From Spirochaetales bacterium (GTDB lineage: Bacteria; Spirochaetota; Spirochaetia; DAHUYW01), in the NCBI GenBank assembly GCA_027314665.1, contig DAHVAK010000134.1:1-43210 (forward strand): a stretch of DNA of 43,210 nt, read 5' to 3'. The position numbers were made by a program, and so were the translations under genes. This document shows positions 1-8,923 of the stretch, in pieces. The notes under the pieces were generated by a model. That model ran no database searches. It was not told the DNA's origin and saw only the letters and a list, made by a program, of their open reading frames with translations. How positions within the stretch are numbered: the first letter of the stretch is position 1; every line of letters starts with the position of its first letter.

Positions 1-403
1 CCACGCGGAGAGCAACTCCCTCTACAACACCCCGCCCGTCATCGCAGTCTACGCGATGAAGCTCGTCCTCGAATGGGCGAAGGAGCAGGGAGGGGTCCGC
101 AAGCTCCAGGAGACAAACGAGCGCAAGGCATCCGCCCTCTACCAGGCGATCGATCAGAGCGGGGGGTTCTATCGCTGCCCGGTCGACGCGCGCTATCGCT
201 CGCGGATGAATGTGGTCTTCCGCCTTCCGAGCGCGGAGCTTGAGAAGGAGTTTGTCGCCCGCACGACCCAAGAGGGAATGATCGGGCTAAAAGGGCACCG
301 CAGCGTCGGCGGGATCCGGGCCTCCATCTACAACGCCATGTCCCTCGCGGGCGCCGAGAAGCTGGCCTCCTTCATGAAAGAGTTTGCCGCCGGACATCGG
401 TAA
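1..403 (+). CDS. serC: phosphoserine aminotransferase, C-terminal part (5' end outside window)
   Basis: PLP-dependent enzyme converting 3-phosphohydroxypyruvate and glutamate to O-phosphoserine and 2-oxoglutarate, the second step of serine synthesis. Only the last ~133 residues are present; the frame is open from the window edge, so the PLP lysine is outside. What is visible fits the SerC C-terminal domain: HAESNSLYNTPPV near the start, the RSRMNVVFRLP strand, and the GLKGHRSVGGIRASIYNAM block, where the His-Arg pair and the Arg near the end belong to the substrate-binding region of the family. An internal ATG at base 56 is not the start. It ends 9 bases before the Lrp-type regulator and the glycine cleavage operon, so serine and glycine metabolism are neighbours here. 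Identification is confident; the wider family includes other class V aminotransferases. Confidence 0.88.
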   Translation, partial: HAESNSLYNTPPVIAVYAMKLVLEWAKEQGGVRKLQETNERKASALYQAIDQSGGFYRCPVDARYRSRMNVVFRLPSAELEKEFVARTTQEGMIGLKGHRSVGGIRASIYNAMSLAGAEKLASFMKEFAAGHR

Positions 404-412
404 GGGGGGTGG

Positions 413-856
413 ATGCGGATCGACGAGACGAACCTCAAGATCATCCGGCAGCTGCGAGACGGGCGGCGCTCGTTCAAGGAGATCGCCGACGAGATTGCGG
501 TCGCCGAGAACACCGTGCGCTCGCGGGTCAACCGGATGACGGAAGAGGGGATTCTCGAGATCTGCGGTCTTGTCGACCCGGCGGCCGTCGAAGGCCACCG
601 GGTCATCTTCGTGGGGGTACGCCTTGCGACCGTCGATCTCGTGCGCAAGGGAGAGGAGTTTTCGAAGCTCAAGGGAGTGATCTCGGCGGCGGTCGTCACG
701 GGGCGCTACGACCTCATCCTGGAGGTCCTCATCAACGAGGAGTTCGGGCTCCTGGAGTTCTACACCCAGGAGGTTGCGAAGATCACGGAGGTTCAGTCGG
801 TGGAGACCTTCGTCGTCTACAAGGGCTACAACCTGCGCGTGCCCTATCTGCTGTGA
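413..856 (+). CDS. Lrp/AsnC-family transcriptional regulator
   Basis: 147-residue feast/famine regulator. The N-terminal ~55 residues form a winged helix-turn-helix (RIDETNLKIIRQL, then ADEIAVAENTVRSRVNRM as the recognition region). The C-terminal ~80 residues look like the RAM ligand-binding fold (VVTGRYDLILEVLI followed by VQSVETFVVYKGY). Proteins of this family bind amino acids and control amino-acid genes. A purine-rich stretch AAGGGGGG lies just before the ATG. The gene sits between serC and gcvT; its TGA overlaps a possible GTG of gcvT, and a GAGG inside the junction can serve as the ribosome site of gcvT. The position suggests that it senses glycine, serine or a related amino acid and controls the downstream operon; that role is inferred. 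Confidence 0.85.
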   Translation: MRIDETNLKIIRQLRDGRRSFKEIADEIAVAENTVRSRVNRMTEEGILEICGLVDPAAVEGHRVIFVGVRLATVDLVRKGEEFSKLKGVISAAVVTGRYDLILEVLINEEFGLLEFYTQEVAKITEVQSVETFVVYKGYNLRVPYLL

Positions 857-864
857 GGTACGCC

Positions 865-1989
865 GTGCGCACGCCCCTCTACGAGATCTATTCCTCCTAT
901 CCGGGAGTCAAGATGATCGACTTCGCCGGGTGGGAGATGCCGCTCAATTATTCTGCCGGCATCCTTGCCGAGCATCGCCGGGTGCGCGAGGCCGCCGGGC
1001 TTTTCGACGTGTCGCACATGGGGGAGCTCTTCTTTGAGGGTGAGGGAAGCGCCGAGGGCCTCGACTGGCTGGTCACCAACGACGTTCGGGGAATGGAGGT
1101 GGGCCAGGCGCTCTACAGCCCCATGTGCGCCCCGGACGGGGGCACCATCGATGACCTCATCATCTACCGCCTCGCCGTCGATCGCTTCATGGTGGTCGTG
1201 AACGCCGCAAACAGGGCGAAGGATCTTGCCTGGATGCGCGACGAGAGCCGGCCTGCGCGCGCGGCGGTCGAGCGGATCGCCGACCGATCGCAGGAGATCG
1301 CGCTCCTTGCCTTTCAGGGGCCGAAGGCCGAGGCCTGGCTGTCGGGTCTCACTGCAACCGATCTCGCCGAGATCCCCTCCTTCCGCTTTCGCGCCGGGGT
1401 GCTGCTCGCGGGCATCGAGGTGACCGTCGCGCGCACGGGCTACACCGGGGAGGACGGCTTCGAGCTGTTCGTCGCCGCGGATCGGGCTTCCGAATTGTGG
1501 CGAGCGATCCTCGCGGCGAGCGAGCCTCGCGGGGCACTGCCCTGCGGGCTGGCGGCGCGTGACTCGCTTCGCATCGAGGCGAGGCTGCCCCTCTACGGCC
1601 AGGAGCTTGACGCCTCGATCGGGCCGCTCGAGGCAGGCCTCGCGAGCTTCGTACGGCTCGAGAAGGGGGAGTTCTGCGGGCGGGAGGCGCTCCGCTCCCT
1701 GGCCGAAAGGGGGCTTCCCCGGGTGCTTCGGGGCTGCGAGATGATCGACCGGGGGGTTCCCCGCCACGGATACCCGGTCTACGCCGGGGGCGAAAAGATC
1801 GGCTTCGTGACGAGCGGGGAGCGCTCCCCGACCCTCGATACCTTCATCGGGCTTGTTCTCGTTTCGCGGGAGCGGTCGGGCATCGGAAGCGAGATCGAAA
1901 TCGAGATTGGCGGCAAGCGCAAGCGCGCCCGCATTGTGAGAACGCCCTTCTACAGGAGGAGGCGAGCGGATAATGAGCAATCCAAGTGA
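865..1989 (+). CDS. gcvT: aminomethyltransferase, T-protein of the glycine cleavage system
   Basis: 374-residue tetrahydrofolate-dependent enzyme that takes the aminomethyl group from lipoylated GcvH, releasing ammonia and making methylene-THF. The N-terminus RTPLYEIYSSYPGVKMIDFAGWEMP is typical of GcvT, followed by GLFDVSHMGE, a central ARTGYTGEDGFELF block and GLAARDSLRIEARLPLYGQEL, then the C-terminal beta domain with GYPVY and GFVTSG. The frame is open far upstream, but that part is a shadow of the regulator gene. GTG at 865 is chosen because GAGG lies 6 bases upstream and the family N-terminus fits; GTG at 853 is an alternative. The 3' end overlaps gcvH by 17 bases, indicating translational coupling. 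Confidence 0.93.
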   Translation: MRTPLYEIYSSYPGVKMIDFAGWEMPLNYSAGILAEHRRVREAAGLFDVSHMGELFFEGEGSAEGLDWLVTNDVRGMEVGQALYSPMCAPDGGTIDDLIIYRLAVDRFMVVVNAANRAKDLAWMRDESRPARAAVERIADRSQEIALLAFQGPKAEAWLSGLTATDLAEIPSFRFRAGVLLAGIEVTVARTGYTGEDGFELFVAADRASELWRAILAASEPRGALPCGLAARDSLRIEARLPLYGQELDASIGPLEAGLASFVRLEKGEFCGREALRSLAERGLPRVLRGCEMIDRGVPRHGYPVYAGGEKIGFVTSGERSPTLDTFIGLVLVSRERSGIGSEIEIEIGGKRKRARIVRTPFYRRRRADNEQSK

Positions 1990-2356
1990 CCTACGCTACA
2001 CCAAGGATCATGAATGGGTCCGGGTCGAAGGGAGCCGGGCTCGCGTCGGGATCACCGACCACGCCCAGGAGTCGCTCGGCGACGTCGTCTTCGTCGAGAT
2101 CCCGGACGTGGGCGTCGAGGTGGCGCGCGGGGAGGAGGCGAGCACGGTCGAATCGGTAAAGGCCTCGTCGCCGATCTACGCCCCGCTCTCGGGGCGGATC
2201 GTCGAGGTGAACGAGAGCCTCGACAGGACCCCCGAGCTTCTCAACCAGAAGCCCTACGAGGCGTTTGTCTTCGTCATCGAGATGACCAATCCCCCGGAGC
2301 TCGCCGATCTTCTTTCGAGTGCCCAGTATGAGGCGCTGATCGCCGAAGGCGCGTAG
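1973..2356 (+). CDS. gcvH: glycine cleavage system H protein (lipoyl carrier)
   Basis: 127-residue carrier whose lipoyl arm shuttles the aminomethyl group between GcvP, GcvT and lipoamide dehydrogenase. The N-terminus DLRYTKDHEWVRVEG is characteristic, as are GITDHAQESLGDVVFVEIP and the lipoylation loop around Lys63 (STVESVKASSPIYAP). A strong AGGAGGAGG lies shortly upstream of the ATG, inside the end of gcvT. Length is normal for the family. A lipoate ligase or lipoyl synthase and lipoamide dehydrogenase (Lpd) are not in this window, so the lipoylation and re-oxidation partners must be encoded elsewhere. Confidence 0.95.
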   Translation: MSNPSDLRYTKDHEWVRVEGSRARVGITDHAQESLGDVVFVEIPDVGVEVARGEEASTVESVKASSPIYAPLSGRIVEVNESLDRTPELLNQKPYEAFVFVIEMTNPPELADLLSSAQYEALIAEGA

Positions 2357-2369
2357 GAGTCACCCGTCG

Positions 2370-3719
2370 ATGAGCAATCCCTACCTGCCCCACAACGAAG
2401 GTGAAGTGGCCGAGATGCTGCGGACGATCGGCGTCCCGAGCATCGACGCGCTCTTCGCGGACATCCCCCGTTCGATTCGCGAACGTGGGGGCATCGACCT
2501 TCCGCCGGGGCTCTCGGAGTTCGAGGTCGAGCGCCGCCTGCGCGAGCTCTCGGAGGCCGACACCGTCGACAAGGTCTCCTTTCTTGGATGCGGCTGCTAC
2601 GACCACATCGTGCCGGCGACCGTCGGACACATCATCGGACGCTCGGAGTTCTCCACCGCCTACACCCCCTATCAGGCGGAGCTCTCCCAGGGGCTTCTCC
2701 AGGCGATCTTCGAGTTTCAGACCATGATCTGCCAGCTCACCGGGCTTGAGGTCTCGAACGCCTCGCTCTACGACGGCGCTACCGCGGCGGCAGAGGCGTG
2801 CGCGATGGGCCTTGCCTCCCAGCGGGGAGCGCAGACCATCCTCTACTCCTCGACGCTCCATCCCTACACTCGGCGCCTGCTTGCCACCTATTTTGCGGAC
2901 CGCGGGATCCGGCTCGTTGCGATCCCCGAAGAGGATGGGACCGTCCCCCTCGAGCGCCTTCGTCCTCTCCTTGACAAGAGCGTCGGGGCGGTCATCGTGC
3001 AGTCGCCCAACCTCTACGGCTATCTGGAGGACTACAGCGGCTTCGCCGAGGCGATCCACGAGGCGGGCGCGCTCTTCGTGCTCTCGGCGAACCCGATGAG
3101 CCTCGCACTCGTACGCTCCCCGGGAGAATGGGGGGCCGATGTCGCCGTGGGGGATACCCAGGTCTTCGGCTTTCCCCCAACCTTGGGCGGGGCGAATGCC
3201 GGTTACATCGCCGCCTCGGAGGCGCTCCTGCGCAAGATGCCTGGGCGCATCGTCGGTCAGACGGTCGACCGCGAGGGGGCTCGCGCCTTCGTTCTCACCC
3301 TGCAGGCGCGCGAGCAGCACATCCGTAGGGAGCGGGCGACTTCGAACATCTGCACCAATCAGGCCCTCATCGCCCTCGGGAACGCCGTCTATCTCGCGAC
3401 GGTTGGCGAGGAGGGGTTGCGAGCGATGGGGGCGCTCAACCGGGAGAAATCCGGCTATCTCTGCGCCCGCTTGTCCGCTGAGCTGGGGCTTGCGCCCTAT
3501 GCGGAGAGACCCTTCTTCAACGAGTTCACCCTCCGCCTGCCGCGTTCGGCGCGCGTGGTGCTCGCCCGCATGGAGCCGGCCGGGATTTTCGGCGGGGTGG
3601 CGCTCGATCGGCTGCGTCCAGGGAGCGATCCCCGCCTCCTCACGGTGGCAGTCACCGAGAAGCGGACGCGCTCGGAGCTCGACCGCTACGTCGCGGCCAT
3701 GCAGGAGGCGCTTCGATGA
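2370..3719 (+). CDS. gcvPA: glycine dehydrogenase (decarboxylating) subunit 1
   Basis: 449-residue first subunit of the two-subunit P-protein, which decarboxylates glycine and loads the aminomethyl group on GcvH. Diagnostic blocks are the N-terminal [17 protein letters not shown], then [40 protein letters not shown] and the glycine-rich [15 protein letters not shown]. It is homologous to the N-terminal half of the one-chain E. coli GcvP and does not carry the PLP lysine. The split arrangement is common in Firmicutes, archaea and several other phyla. ATG lies 13 bases after gcvH, with AGGAG upstream. Its stop overlaps the next start (ATGA), so the two subunits are likely made in equal amounts. 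Confidence 0.94.
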   Translation: MSNPYLPHNEGEVAEMLRTIGVPSIDALFADIPRSIRERGGIDLPPGLSEFEVERRLRELSEADTVDKVSFLGCGCYDHIVPATVGHIIGRSEFSTAYTPYQAELSQGLLQAIFEFQTMICQLTGLEVSNASLYDGATAAAEACAMGLASQRGAQTILYSSTLHPYTRRLLATYFADRGIRLVAIPEEDGTVPLERLRPLLDKSVGAVIVQSPNLYGYLEDYSGFAEAIHEAGALFVLSANPMSLALVRSPGEWGADVAVGDTQVFGFPPTLGGANAGYIAASEALLRKMPGRIVGQTVDREGARAFVLTLQAREQHIRRERATSNICTNQALIALGNAVYLATVGEEGLRAMGALNREKSGYLCARLSAELGLAPYAERPFFNEFTLRLPRSARVVLARMEPAGIFGGVALDRLRPGSDPRLLTVAVTEKRTRSELDRYVAAMQEALR

Positions 3720-5188
3720 GCGGCGCCGGCGATTTCCCGCTCCTGTTCGAGCGGTCGCGGGAGGGGAGGGTGGGCTACCGTTTTCCGCCGCCCGACACCG
3801 GAGTTGCCGGCGCCGTGCTGCCGGAGAGCCTTCGCCGAAAGGCGCCGATCGGCCTGCCTGCGCTCTCGGAGGTTGAGGTGGTGCGCCACTACGTCAATCT
3901 CTCTCGGCGCAGCTACGGCGTGGACCTCGGGTTCTATCCCCTCGGCTCCTGCACCATGAAGTACAACCCCAAGATCGAGGAGCAGGTCGCGCGCCTGCCC
4001 GGCTTCACCGCGGTTCACCCTCTGCAGCCGGAGGAGGGGCTGCAGGGGATCCTCGCCCTGCTGCACGAGCTCACGGCGAGGCTGTGCAGGATCACGGGCA
4101 TGGATTGGGGCACCCTCCAGCCCTTCGCAGGGGCCCACGGGGAGTTCACCGGGATGAAGCTCTTCCGCGCCTACTTCGCGAAGCGCGGCGAGCAGGGGCG
4201 CACCAAGATCCTCGTTCCGGATTCCGCCCACGGCACGAATCCGGCATCGGCCCATCTCGCCGGCTTCGAGGTGGTGGAGCTGCGCTCAAGCAGCGCCGGG
4301 GTCGTTTCGCTCGATGAGATAGCGCCGCACCTCGATGAGCGCCTGGCCGGAATCATGCTCACCAACCCGAACACCCTCGGGCTCTTCGAGCCGGACATCC
4401 TCGAGATCTCGCGCCGGGTGCATGCCGCGGGTGGACTCCTCTACTACGACGGAGCCAACCTCAACGCCGTCATGGGCAAGGCCCGCCCCGGCGACATGGG
4501 CTTCGACGTCGTGCACCTCAACCTCCACAAGACCTTTGGCACTCCCCACGGCGGCGGCGGGCCGGGAGCCGGCCCGGTCCTCGTGACGGAGGCCCTGCGG
4601 CCCTTTCTCCCTGCGCCCGATATCGCCTCGCGCGAAGGCCGCTACCTTCTTGACTATGATCGTCCCGATTCGATCGGGCGCGTCTCGGGGTTCTACGGCA
4701 ACATCGGGGTGCTGATCCGCGCCTACGCCTATCTCCTCGCCTTGGGCGCCGACGGGCTTTCGGCCGCCTCGGAGGGAGCCGTGCTGAACGCGAACTACCT
4801 CAGGGAGCGCCTCGCGGGGCTTTTGGAGCTGCCGTATCCCGGACTGTGCAAGCACGAGCTGGTCCTCTCCGCCCGACGCCTGAAGGACGAGTGCGGGGTG
4901 ACGGCTCTCGACGTTGCCAAACGCCTTCTCGACTACGGGATCCATCCTCCCACGATCTACTTCCCCCTCGTGGTAAGCGAGGCTCTGATGATCGAGCCGA
5001 CCGAGAGCGAGTCGAAGGAGGGGCTCGACGCCTTCGTCGAGATCATGGGTGAGATCGTGCGCGACGCGAGAGAGAACCCCTCCCTTCTGCGCGCGGCCCC
5101 CACCGCGACACCGGTGCGCCGGGTCGATGAGGTGCTCGCCGCGAGGCGTCCGATCGTTCGGTGGCGGCGGAATCCCTCCGAAACTTGA
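3716..5188 (+). CDS. gcvPB: glycine dehydrogenase (decarboxylating) subunit 2, PLP-binding
   Basis: 490-residue second subunit of the split P-protein. It carries the catalytic PLP site: the motif [18 protein letters not shown] places the Schiff-base lysine at about residue 272. Other family blocks are [30 protein letters not shown], the [12 protein letters not shown] segment and [13 protein letters not shown]. Length is normal. The start ATG overlaps the gcvPA stop by 4 bases. It closes the gcv operon. A TTGACA hexamer lies across its stop codon and may begin the promoter of the following gene. Confidence 0.95.
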   Translation: MSGAGDFPLLFERSREGRVGYRFPPPDTGVAGAVLPESLRRKAPIGLPALSEVEVVRHYVNLSRRSYGVDLGFYPLGSCTMKYNPKIEEQVARLPGFTAVHPLQPEEGLQGILALLHELTARLCRITGMDWGTLQPFAGAHGEFTGMKLFRAYFAKRGEQGRTKILVPDSAHGTNPASAHLAGFEVVELRSSSAGVVSLDEIAPHLDERLAGIMLTNPNTLGLFEPDILEISRRVHAAGGLLYYDGANLNAVMGKARPGDMGFDVVHLNLHKTFGTPHGGGGPGAGPVLVTEALRPFLPAPDIASREGRYLLDYDRPDSIGRVSGFYGNIGVLIRAYAYLLALGADGLSAASEGAVLNANYLRERLAGLLELPYPGLCKHELVLSARRLKDECGVTALDVAKRLLDYGIHPPTIYFPLVVSEALMIEPTESESKEGLDAFVEIMGEIVRDARENPSLLRAAPTATPVRRVDEVLAARRPIVRWRRNPSET

Positions 5189-5213
5189 CACGCCTGCCTG
5201 CCCGGCATAGGCT
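5185..5213 (+). promoter_or_regulatory. possible sigma70-type promoter for the DHOD-like gene
   Basis: TTGACA at 5185-5190, a 17-base spacer, then TAGGCT at 5208-5213, 25 bases before the next ATG. The -35 is perfect but the -10 matches TATAAT at only three of six positions, so this is a weak call. The -35 overlaps the gcvPB stop codon. Confidence 0.35.
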
Positions 5214-5238
5214 GTGCGACACACATGGATAGCGACAG

Positions 5239-6222
5239 ATGAGCGATCTTTCTACAACTTTCATGGGACTGAGGCTGCGAAACCCCCTCGTTGTGGCGAG
5301 CTCGACCCTCACCGGCTCGGTGAAGAAGGTGGTCGCCTGCGAAAAGGCGGGCGCGGGCGCCGTGGTGCTGAAGTCGCTTTTCGAGGAGCAGATCCTCCAA
5401 GAGACCGACCGATTGGCGGCGAAGCTCGACACAACCGCTCATCCCGAGGCCCATGACCTGTTCAAAGGGATGGGATCGAGCTACTTCCTCGACGACTACC
5501 TGAAGCTCGTCGAGGACGTGAAGAAGCGCGTCCAGATCCCGATCATCGCGAGCGTGAACTGCGTCTCTCCCGGATCGTGGACAAGCTACGCCCGCAGGCT
5601 CGAAGGGGTGGGGGCCGACGCCCTCGAGCTCAATGTCTTCCTCCTGCCCTCCGACCCCCTCGTCAGCGCGCGGGAGATCGAGAAGAGCTACCTCGATATC
5701 GTGCGGCGAGTGCGAAAGTCGGTCGCGATTCCCGTCGCCGTGAAGCTGGGGCCCCATTTCACCGGTCTCGCCGCGATGACCGAGGAGCTGCGGAAGGCGG
5801 GTGCCAACGGGATCACCCTGTTCAATCGCTTCTACCGGCCGGAGATCGACATCGAGGCAGTGAAGGTCGTTCCCGCCAAGCTTTTTTCCAGCGACAAGGA
5901 GATGCCCTTCTCCCTGCAGTGGATCGCCCTCCTTTCCAGCGCAGTCGCCGTCGACTTTGCCGCCAACACCGGCATCCACGACTCCACGGGGGTCATCAAG
6001 CAGCTGCTTGCGGGCGCCAAGGTCGCCGAGCTGTGCACGACCCTGTTCGAGAATGGAATCGACTATCTCCAGACGATCCTTTCCGAGCTCTCCTCCTGGA
6101 TGGATCGCCACGCCTTCGCGTCTCCTTCGGATTTTACGGGGCTTCTGAGCAAGGGACGAAGCGCGAACCCGGAGCTCTTCGAGCGGGGGCACTACATCCG
6201 CAGCCTCGTCGGGGTGAACTAG
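5239..6222 (+). CDS. dihydroorotate dehydrogenase-like flavoprotein
   Basis: 327-residue TIM-barrel protein of the DHOD-like/FMN oxidoreductase superfamily. Visible family marks are the N-terminal TTFMGLRLRNPLVVASSTLTGSV, ACEKAGAGAVVLKSLFEEQ, the NCVSPGSWTSYARRLE strand, GADALELNVF, VAVKLGPHF, GITLFNRFYRPEID, and a C-terminal GAKVAELCTTLFENG phosphate-binding region. It resembles the group annotated as dihydroorotate dehydrogenase-like proteins rather than a confirmed PyrD. No other pyrimidine gene is nearby, so the substrate is uncertain and related dihydropyrimidine or enoate chemistry is possible. Its stop codon TAG coincides with the left end of a palindromic repeat element. Confidence 0.75.
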   Translation: MSDLSTTFMGLRLRNPLVVASSTLTGSVKKVVACEKAGAGAVVLKSLFEEQILQETDRLAAKLDTTAHPEAHDLFKGMGSSYFLDDYLKLVEDVKKRVQIPIIASVNCVSPGSWTSYARRLEGVGADALELNVFLLPSDPLVSAREIEKSYLDIVRRVRKSVAIPVAVKLGPHFTGLAAMTEELRKAGANGITLFNRFYRPEIDIEAVKVVPAKLFSSDKEMPFSLQWIALLSSAVAVDFAANTGIHDSTGVIKQLLAGAKVAELCTTLFENGIDYLQTILSELSSWMDRHAFASPSDFTGLLSKGRSANPELFERGHYIRSLVGVN

Positions 6223-6345
6223 CAGGGTGCTGACAAAGTGATTGACCGCTGCCAAGAGGGGGTTTTCGGTTGAGCTTCTTGCCCCAAGTTGGTTCGAGAA
6301 AACGCCGTTTTGGCAGGCGCCTTTGAGTTTGTCAGCACCCTGCTA
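6220..6345. repeat. palindromic MITE-like element, copy 1
   Basis: 126-bp element bounded by a perfect 18-bp inverted repeat: TAGCAGGGTGCTGACAAA at 6220-6237 and its reverse complement at 6328-6345. Pairing continues inward imperfectly (GCTGCCAA...GTTTTC against GAAAAC...TTGGCAG) around a central segment of about 30 bases. The reverse complement of 25117-25243 aligns over the whole length at roughly 85% by hand count. The outermost bases are TA on both sides, as expected for Tc1/mariner or IS630-type insertion at TA. The left TA lies within the stop codon of the upstream gene. The transcript could fold into a long hairpin and act as a terminator. Confidence 0.8.
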
Positions 6346-6483
6346 GCCTCTCGGGGCCGGAATCTTCATCTCGCCGAGTTCCAGGACTGTAACCCTTGGC
6401 CTCCTCGACCCTTTAACCTAGGGGGTGATAGCGCAAGCTCCGCCGTCAGGCTTGGTCGATAAGCGTACTTGAATTCGGGATTG

Positions 6484-6512
6484 TTTACTTTCGGCTAAAA
6501 ACGGGTTAGAAT
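6484..6512 (+). promoter_or_regulatory. candidate sigma70-type promoter before the acyltransferase
   Basis: TTTACT at 6484-6489, 17-base spacer, TAGAAT at 6507-6512 (five of six matches to TATAAT), about 27 bases before the ATG at 6539. The 6346-6483 stretch between the repeat element and this promoter shows no coding potential I can support. Confidence 0.5.
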
Positions 6513-6538
6513 TCACCTCCGAAGCAGGGGTGGGGGAT

Positions 6539-7669
6539 ATGAGTGACGAGTTCGACGACATCCGACCGTACAACGATGCCGAGCTTCCTTCGGTACTGGA
6601 CCGAATATCACGAAACAAGTGGCTTGTCTCAGGCGCGCGGACTATCCTCTGGCCCCATTGCCCGAAGATCCTACACCCCTTCATCGATCCGATCGTCAAG
6701 GCCAATGTACGAAAGCGCCTGCTGTCGATGAAGACGGTCGATGAGTTCCAGCGGAAGCTCATCGTAGGCCAGATTCTCCAGAAGATCGTCGAAAAAACGA
6801 CCGAGGGGCTCAGCACCTCCGGCACAGACCACCTCCGCCGCGACCAGTCCTACATCTACATCAGCAATCATCGTGATATTACCCTGGACTCCGCCCTGAT
6901 CAACTACCTCCTGAGCCATGCCGATCTCAACATCGCTGAAATCGCTTTCGGCGACAATCTCCTGGTCAACGAGTTCGTCTCCGACCTTATTCGGGTCAAC
7001 AAGGGAATCATCGTCCGCCGCAATCTTCCGCCGCGCGAGCAGATCAAGGCCTGGTATCAACTCTCCCGCTACATCTGGCAGACGACCCAAGCGGGCAACT
7101 CGGTTTGGATCGCTCAGAGGGAGGGGCGCGCCAAGGACGGAAACGACGAGACCAATCCCGCCATCGTCAAGATGCTCTACCTCTCCCAGCGGGAGAAGGG
7201 AGTGAGCTTCGCGGACTTCATGCGACAGGCCAATATCGTTCCGGTCTCGATCTCCTACGAGCTCGATCCGTGCGATCGCATGAAGGCGTGGGAGCTCTAT
7301 CGGAAGAAGAAGCGCGGCTTCCACAAGAAGCGCAAGAACGAGGACCTCATCAGCATGTTCGCGGGGCTTACCGGCTTCAAGGGACGGGTACATATCGCCT
7401 TCGCCGAGCCGCTGCGCGGGGAGTTCGCCGACGAGAAGGAAGTGGCCCTTGCGATTGACCGAGACATCATTCGCCTCTATCGCCAGTGGCCGTCGAACTA
7501 CATCGCCTACGATGCGGTCAATCAAACCACGCGCTTCCGCGACAAGTACAGCGTCAAGGAGATGATGCGCTTCGCGCGGCGCTTCCGCGGTCTCTCTGAT
7601 CCGGTGAAAGCGCTCGCCTTCAACATCTACGCCAACTCCGTGAAGAAACAAGCGGGCTATTCCTCGTAG
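6539..7669 (+). CDS. glycerolipid acyltransferase (PlsC/PlsB-like superfamily)
   Basis: 376-residue acyltransferase, probably using acyl-ACP or acyl-CoA to acylate a glycerol-phosphate-type acceptor at the membrane. The catalytic block is YISNHRDITLDSALINYLL (His-Arg-Asp box in the NHRDI form), the phosphate-binding block is WIAQREGRAKDGND, and FVPVSISYELDP-like residues (IVPVSISYELD) form block IV. A basic stretch (KKKRGFHKKRKNED) follows. No clear transmembrane helix is visible, so it is probably peripheral. ATG at 6539 is chosen because it follows GGGGTGGGGGAT; an in-frame GTG at 6530 would add three residues. The specific lipid substrate cannot be told from sequence. Confidence 0.72.
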   Translation: MSDEFDDIRPYNDAELPSVLDRISRNKWLVSGARTILWPHCPKILHPFIDPIVKANVRKRLLSMKTVDEFQRKLIVGQILQKIVEKTTEGLSTSGTDHLRRDQSYIYISNHRDITLDSALINYLLSHADLNIAEIAFGDNLLVNEFVSDLIRVNKGIIVRRNLPPREQIKAWYQLSRYIWQTTQAGNSVWIAQREGRAKDGNDETNPAIVKMLYLSQREKGVSFADFMRQANIVPVSISYELDPCDRMKAWELYRKKKRGFHKKRKNEDLISMFAGLTGFKGRVHIAFAEPLRGEFADEKEVALAIDRDIIRLYRQWPSNYIAYDAVNQTTRFRDKYSVKEMMRFARRFRGLSDPVKALAFNIYANSVKKQAGYSS

Positions 7670-7708
7670 CGCCGCCCACATGGATTGATAACCTTGGAGC
7701 TCGCCTGC

Positions 7709-8923
7709 ATGATCGTGCGGGAGGCCGAGCGCGCTCGGGATGCCGGAAAGTACCCGACGCTGCTCTGCGCTCCTCGCGGACGCCCCTTCCCGCGAGAGGG
7801 GGAAGCCCTCCTGTACCCGGGTTTTCGCATCGTTCGCATCAAGGGCATCACCCGTCTCGCGAACGAGCGCTACCTCGTCGCCGTGAAGGGCGCCCCCCGC
7901 TCGGCGGTCGATGCAACGCGGGTGCTCATCGCGGGAGGATCGGGAGTCTATCGCGGGCGGGTCGGCTACGGCATCGCCTCGGTGCGGATCCCTCCGGGGC
8001 GCTATCGCCTGCGCGGGGGGCTGTTCTTCGGATGCGAGCTGCCGGGAAGCGTTCGGGTGCGCTCGGCCGGGCGTGGCTACCGCATCGACGCCTCCGACGA
8101 GCTTCCGCTGGTGCCGGGCGGAAGGTATCAGCTTCATCCGCTGGAGCCCGGCTCCCACAGCTTCGGCGATCTGGTGCTGGTTCTCCCGGGGGAGGTCGCC
8201 GGGGCGGCGCGCGAGCGCCTGCTTCACGAGCTCGGTGAGCTCCCCTTCGATGTCGACCGCCTTCGGATCTACCGCATCGTGCTCTCCAGTCTCGGTTGGA
8301 TCGTCCTCCCTGCGAGTTTCGAGGGGCGCAGAGCCCTGGGCGGGGTGGAGCTCCCGGGATCAATCGTCATTTCCGAGGGAGAGCTTGCCCACCTTTCCTC
8401 CCGCGTCCCGCGCATCGTTCGGGCCTTTGGCGGAGCCACCCCACTTGAGGTCTCGCGGGAGATCCAACTCGCCGAGGAGCTGATCGCCTCGGTTGCGGCC
8501 GAGCTTGTGCGCGCGGGAGTCCTGCGCTTGAGCAAGGGGGTGCTCCTGCCGCCGAACGGCGAGCTGCCGCTCTCCCCCTACGAGCGGCGCAGCGTTGAGG
8601 CCCTTCGGGAGGCAGCCTTGAAGGGGCGTCGGGTCGCGAGCGTGCACACGCAGGCCGAGCGGGCGCTTTTCGCCAAGCTCCGAAGGCTACAGCTCGTCGA
8701 GGAGATCGCCGGCAGCTACGTCGCGCGGGAGGCCGTCGACGAGGCCGAACAGCGCCTCCTCGGGCGAGGGGATTCCGTCCTCACGCTGGAAGAGGCGCGC
8801 GAGCTCCTCGGGTCGGGCTCTCCGCAGGCCCTCTTCCTCCTCGAGCGGTTGGAGCGCGGCGGCAAGCTCTCCCGCATGGGCGAGGGGTGGCAGCCGGCGA
8901 AGGGCCGCGAGGGGAAGCTCTAG
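7709..8923 (+). CDS. unknown protein with SelB-like C-terminal winged-helix region, no GTPase domain
   Basis: 404 residues, Arg- and Leu-rich. I do not recognise the full-length family. The last ~110 residues (from LPLSPYERRSVEAL to the end) read like the tandem winged helices at the C-terminus of the selenocysteine elongation factor SelB; LTLEEARELLGSGSPQALF followed by LLERLERGGKLSRMGEGWQ matches the SelB pattern of a 'RDLLGTSRKYALPLLEYLD'-type helix pair. Residues ~95-170 contain a run like SelB domain III (LPLVPGGRYQL then HSFGDLVL). No G1 P-loop, DxxG or NKxD motif occurs, so it is not a translational GTPase. ATG 7709 is chosen because GGAG lies 9 bases upstream; in-frame TTG codons at 7685 and 7694 are alternatives. 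Its stop overlaps the next start by one base. Confidence 0.4.
   Translation: MIVREAERARDAGKYPTLLCAPRGRPFPREGEALLYPGFRIVRIKGITRLANERYLVAVKGAPRSAVDATRVLIAGGSGVYRGRVGYGIASVRIPPGRYRLRGGLFFGCELPGSVRVRSAGRGYRIDASDELPLVPGGRYQLHPLEPGSHSFGDLVLVLPGEVAGAARERLLHELGELPFDVDRLRIYRIVLSSLGWIVLPASFEGRRALGGVELPGSIVISEGELAHLSSRVPRIVRAFGGATPLEVSREIQLAEELIASVAAELVRAGVLRLSKGVLLPPNGELPLSPYERRSVEALREAALKGRRVASVHTQAERALFAKLRRLQLVEEIAGSYVAREAVDEAEQRLLGRGDSVLTLEEARELLGSGSPQALFLLERLERGGKLSRMGEGWQPAKGREGKL

Noticed and set aside
409-864. Upstream extension of the gcvT frame as a 526-residue protein
   Set aside because: The extension lies wholly over the Lrp-type regulator in another frame and has no family match; GTG 865 with GAGG fits GcvT.
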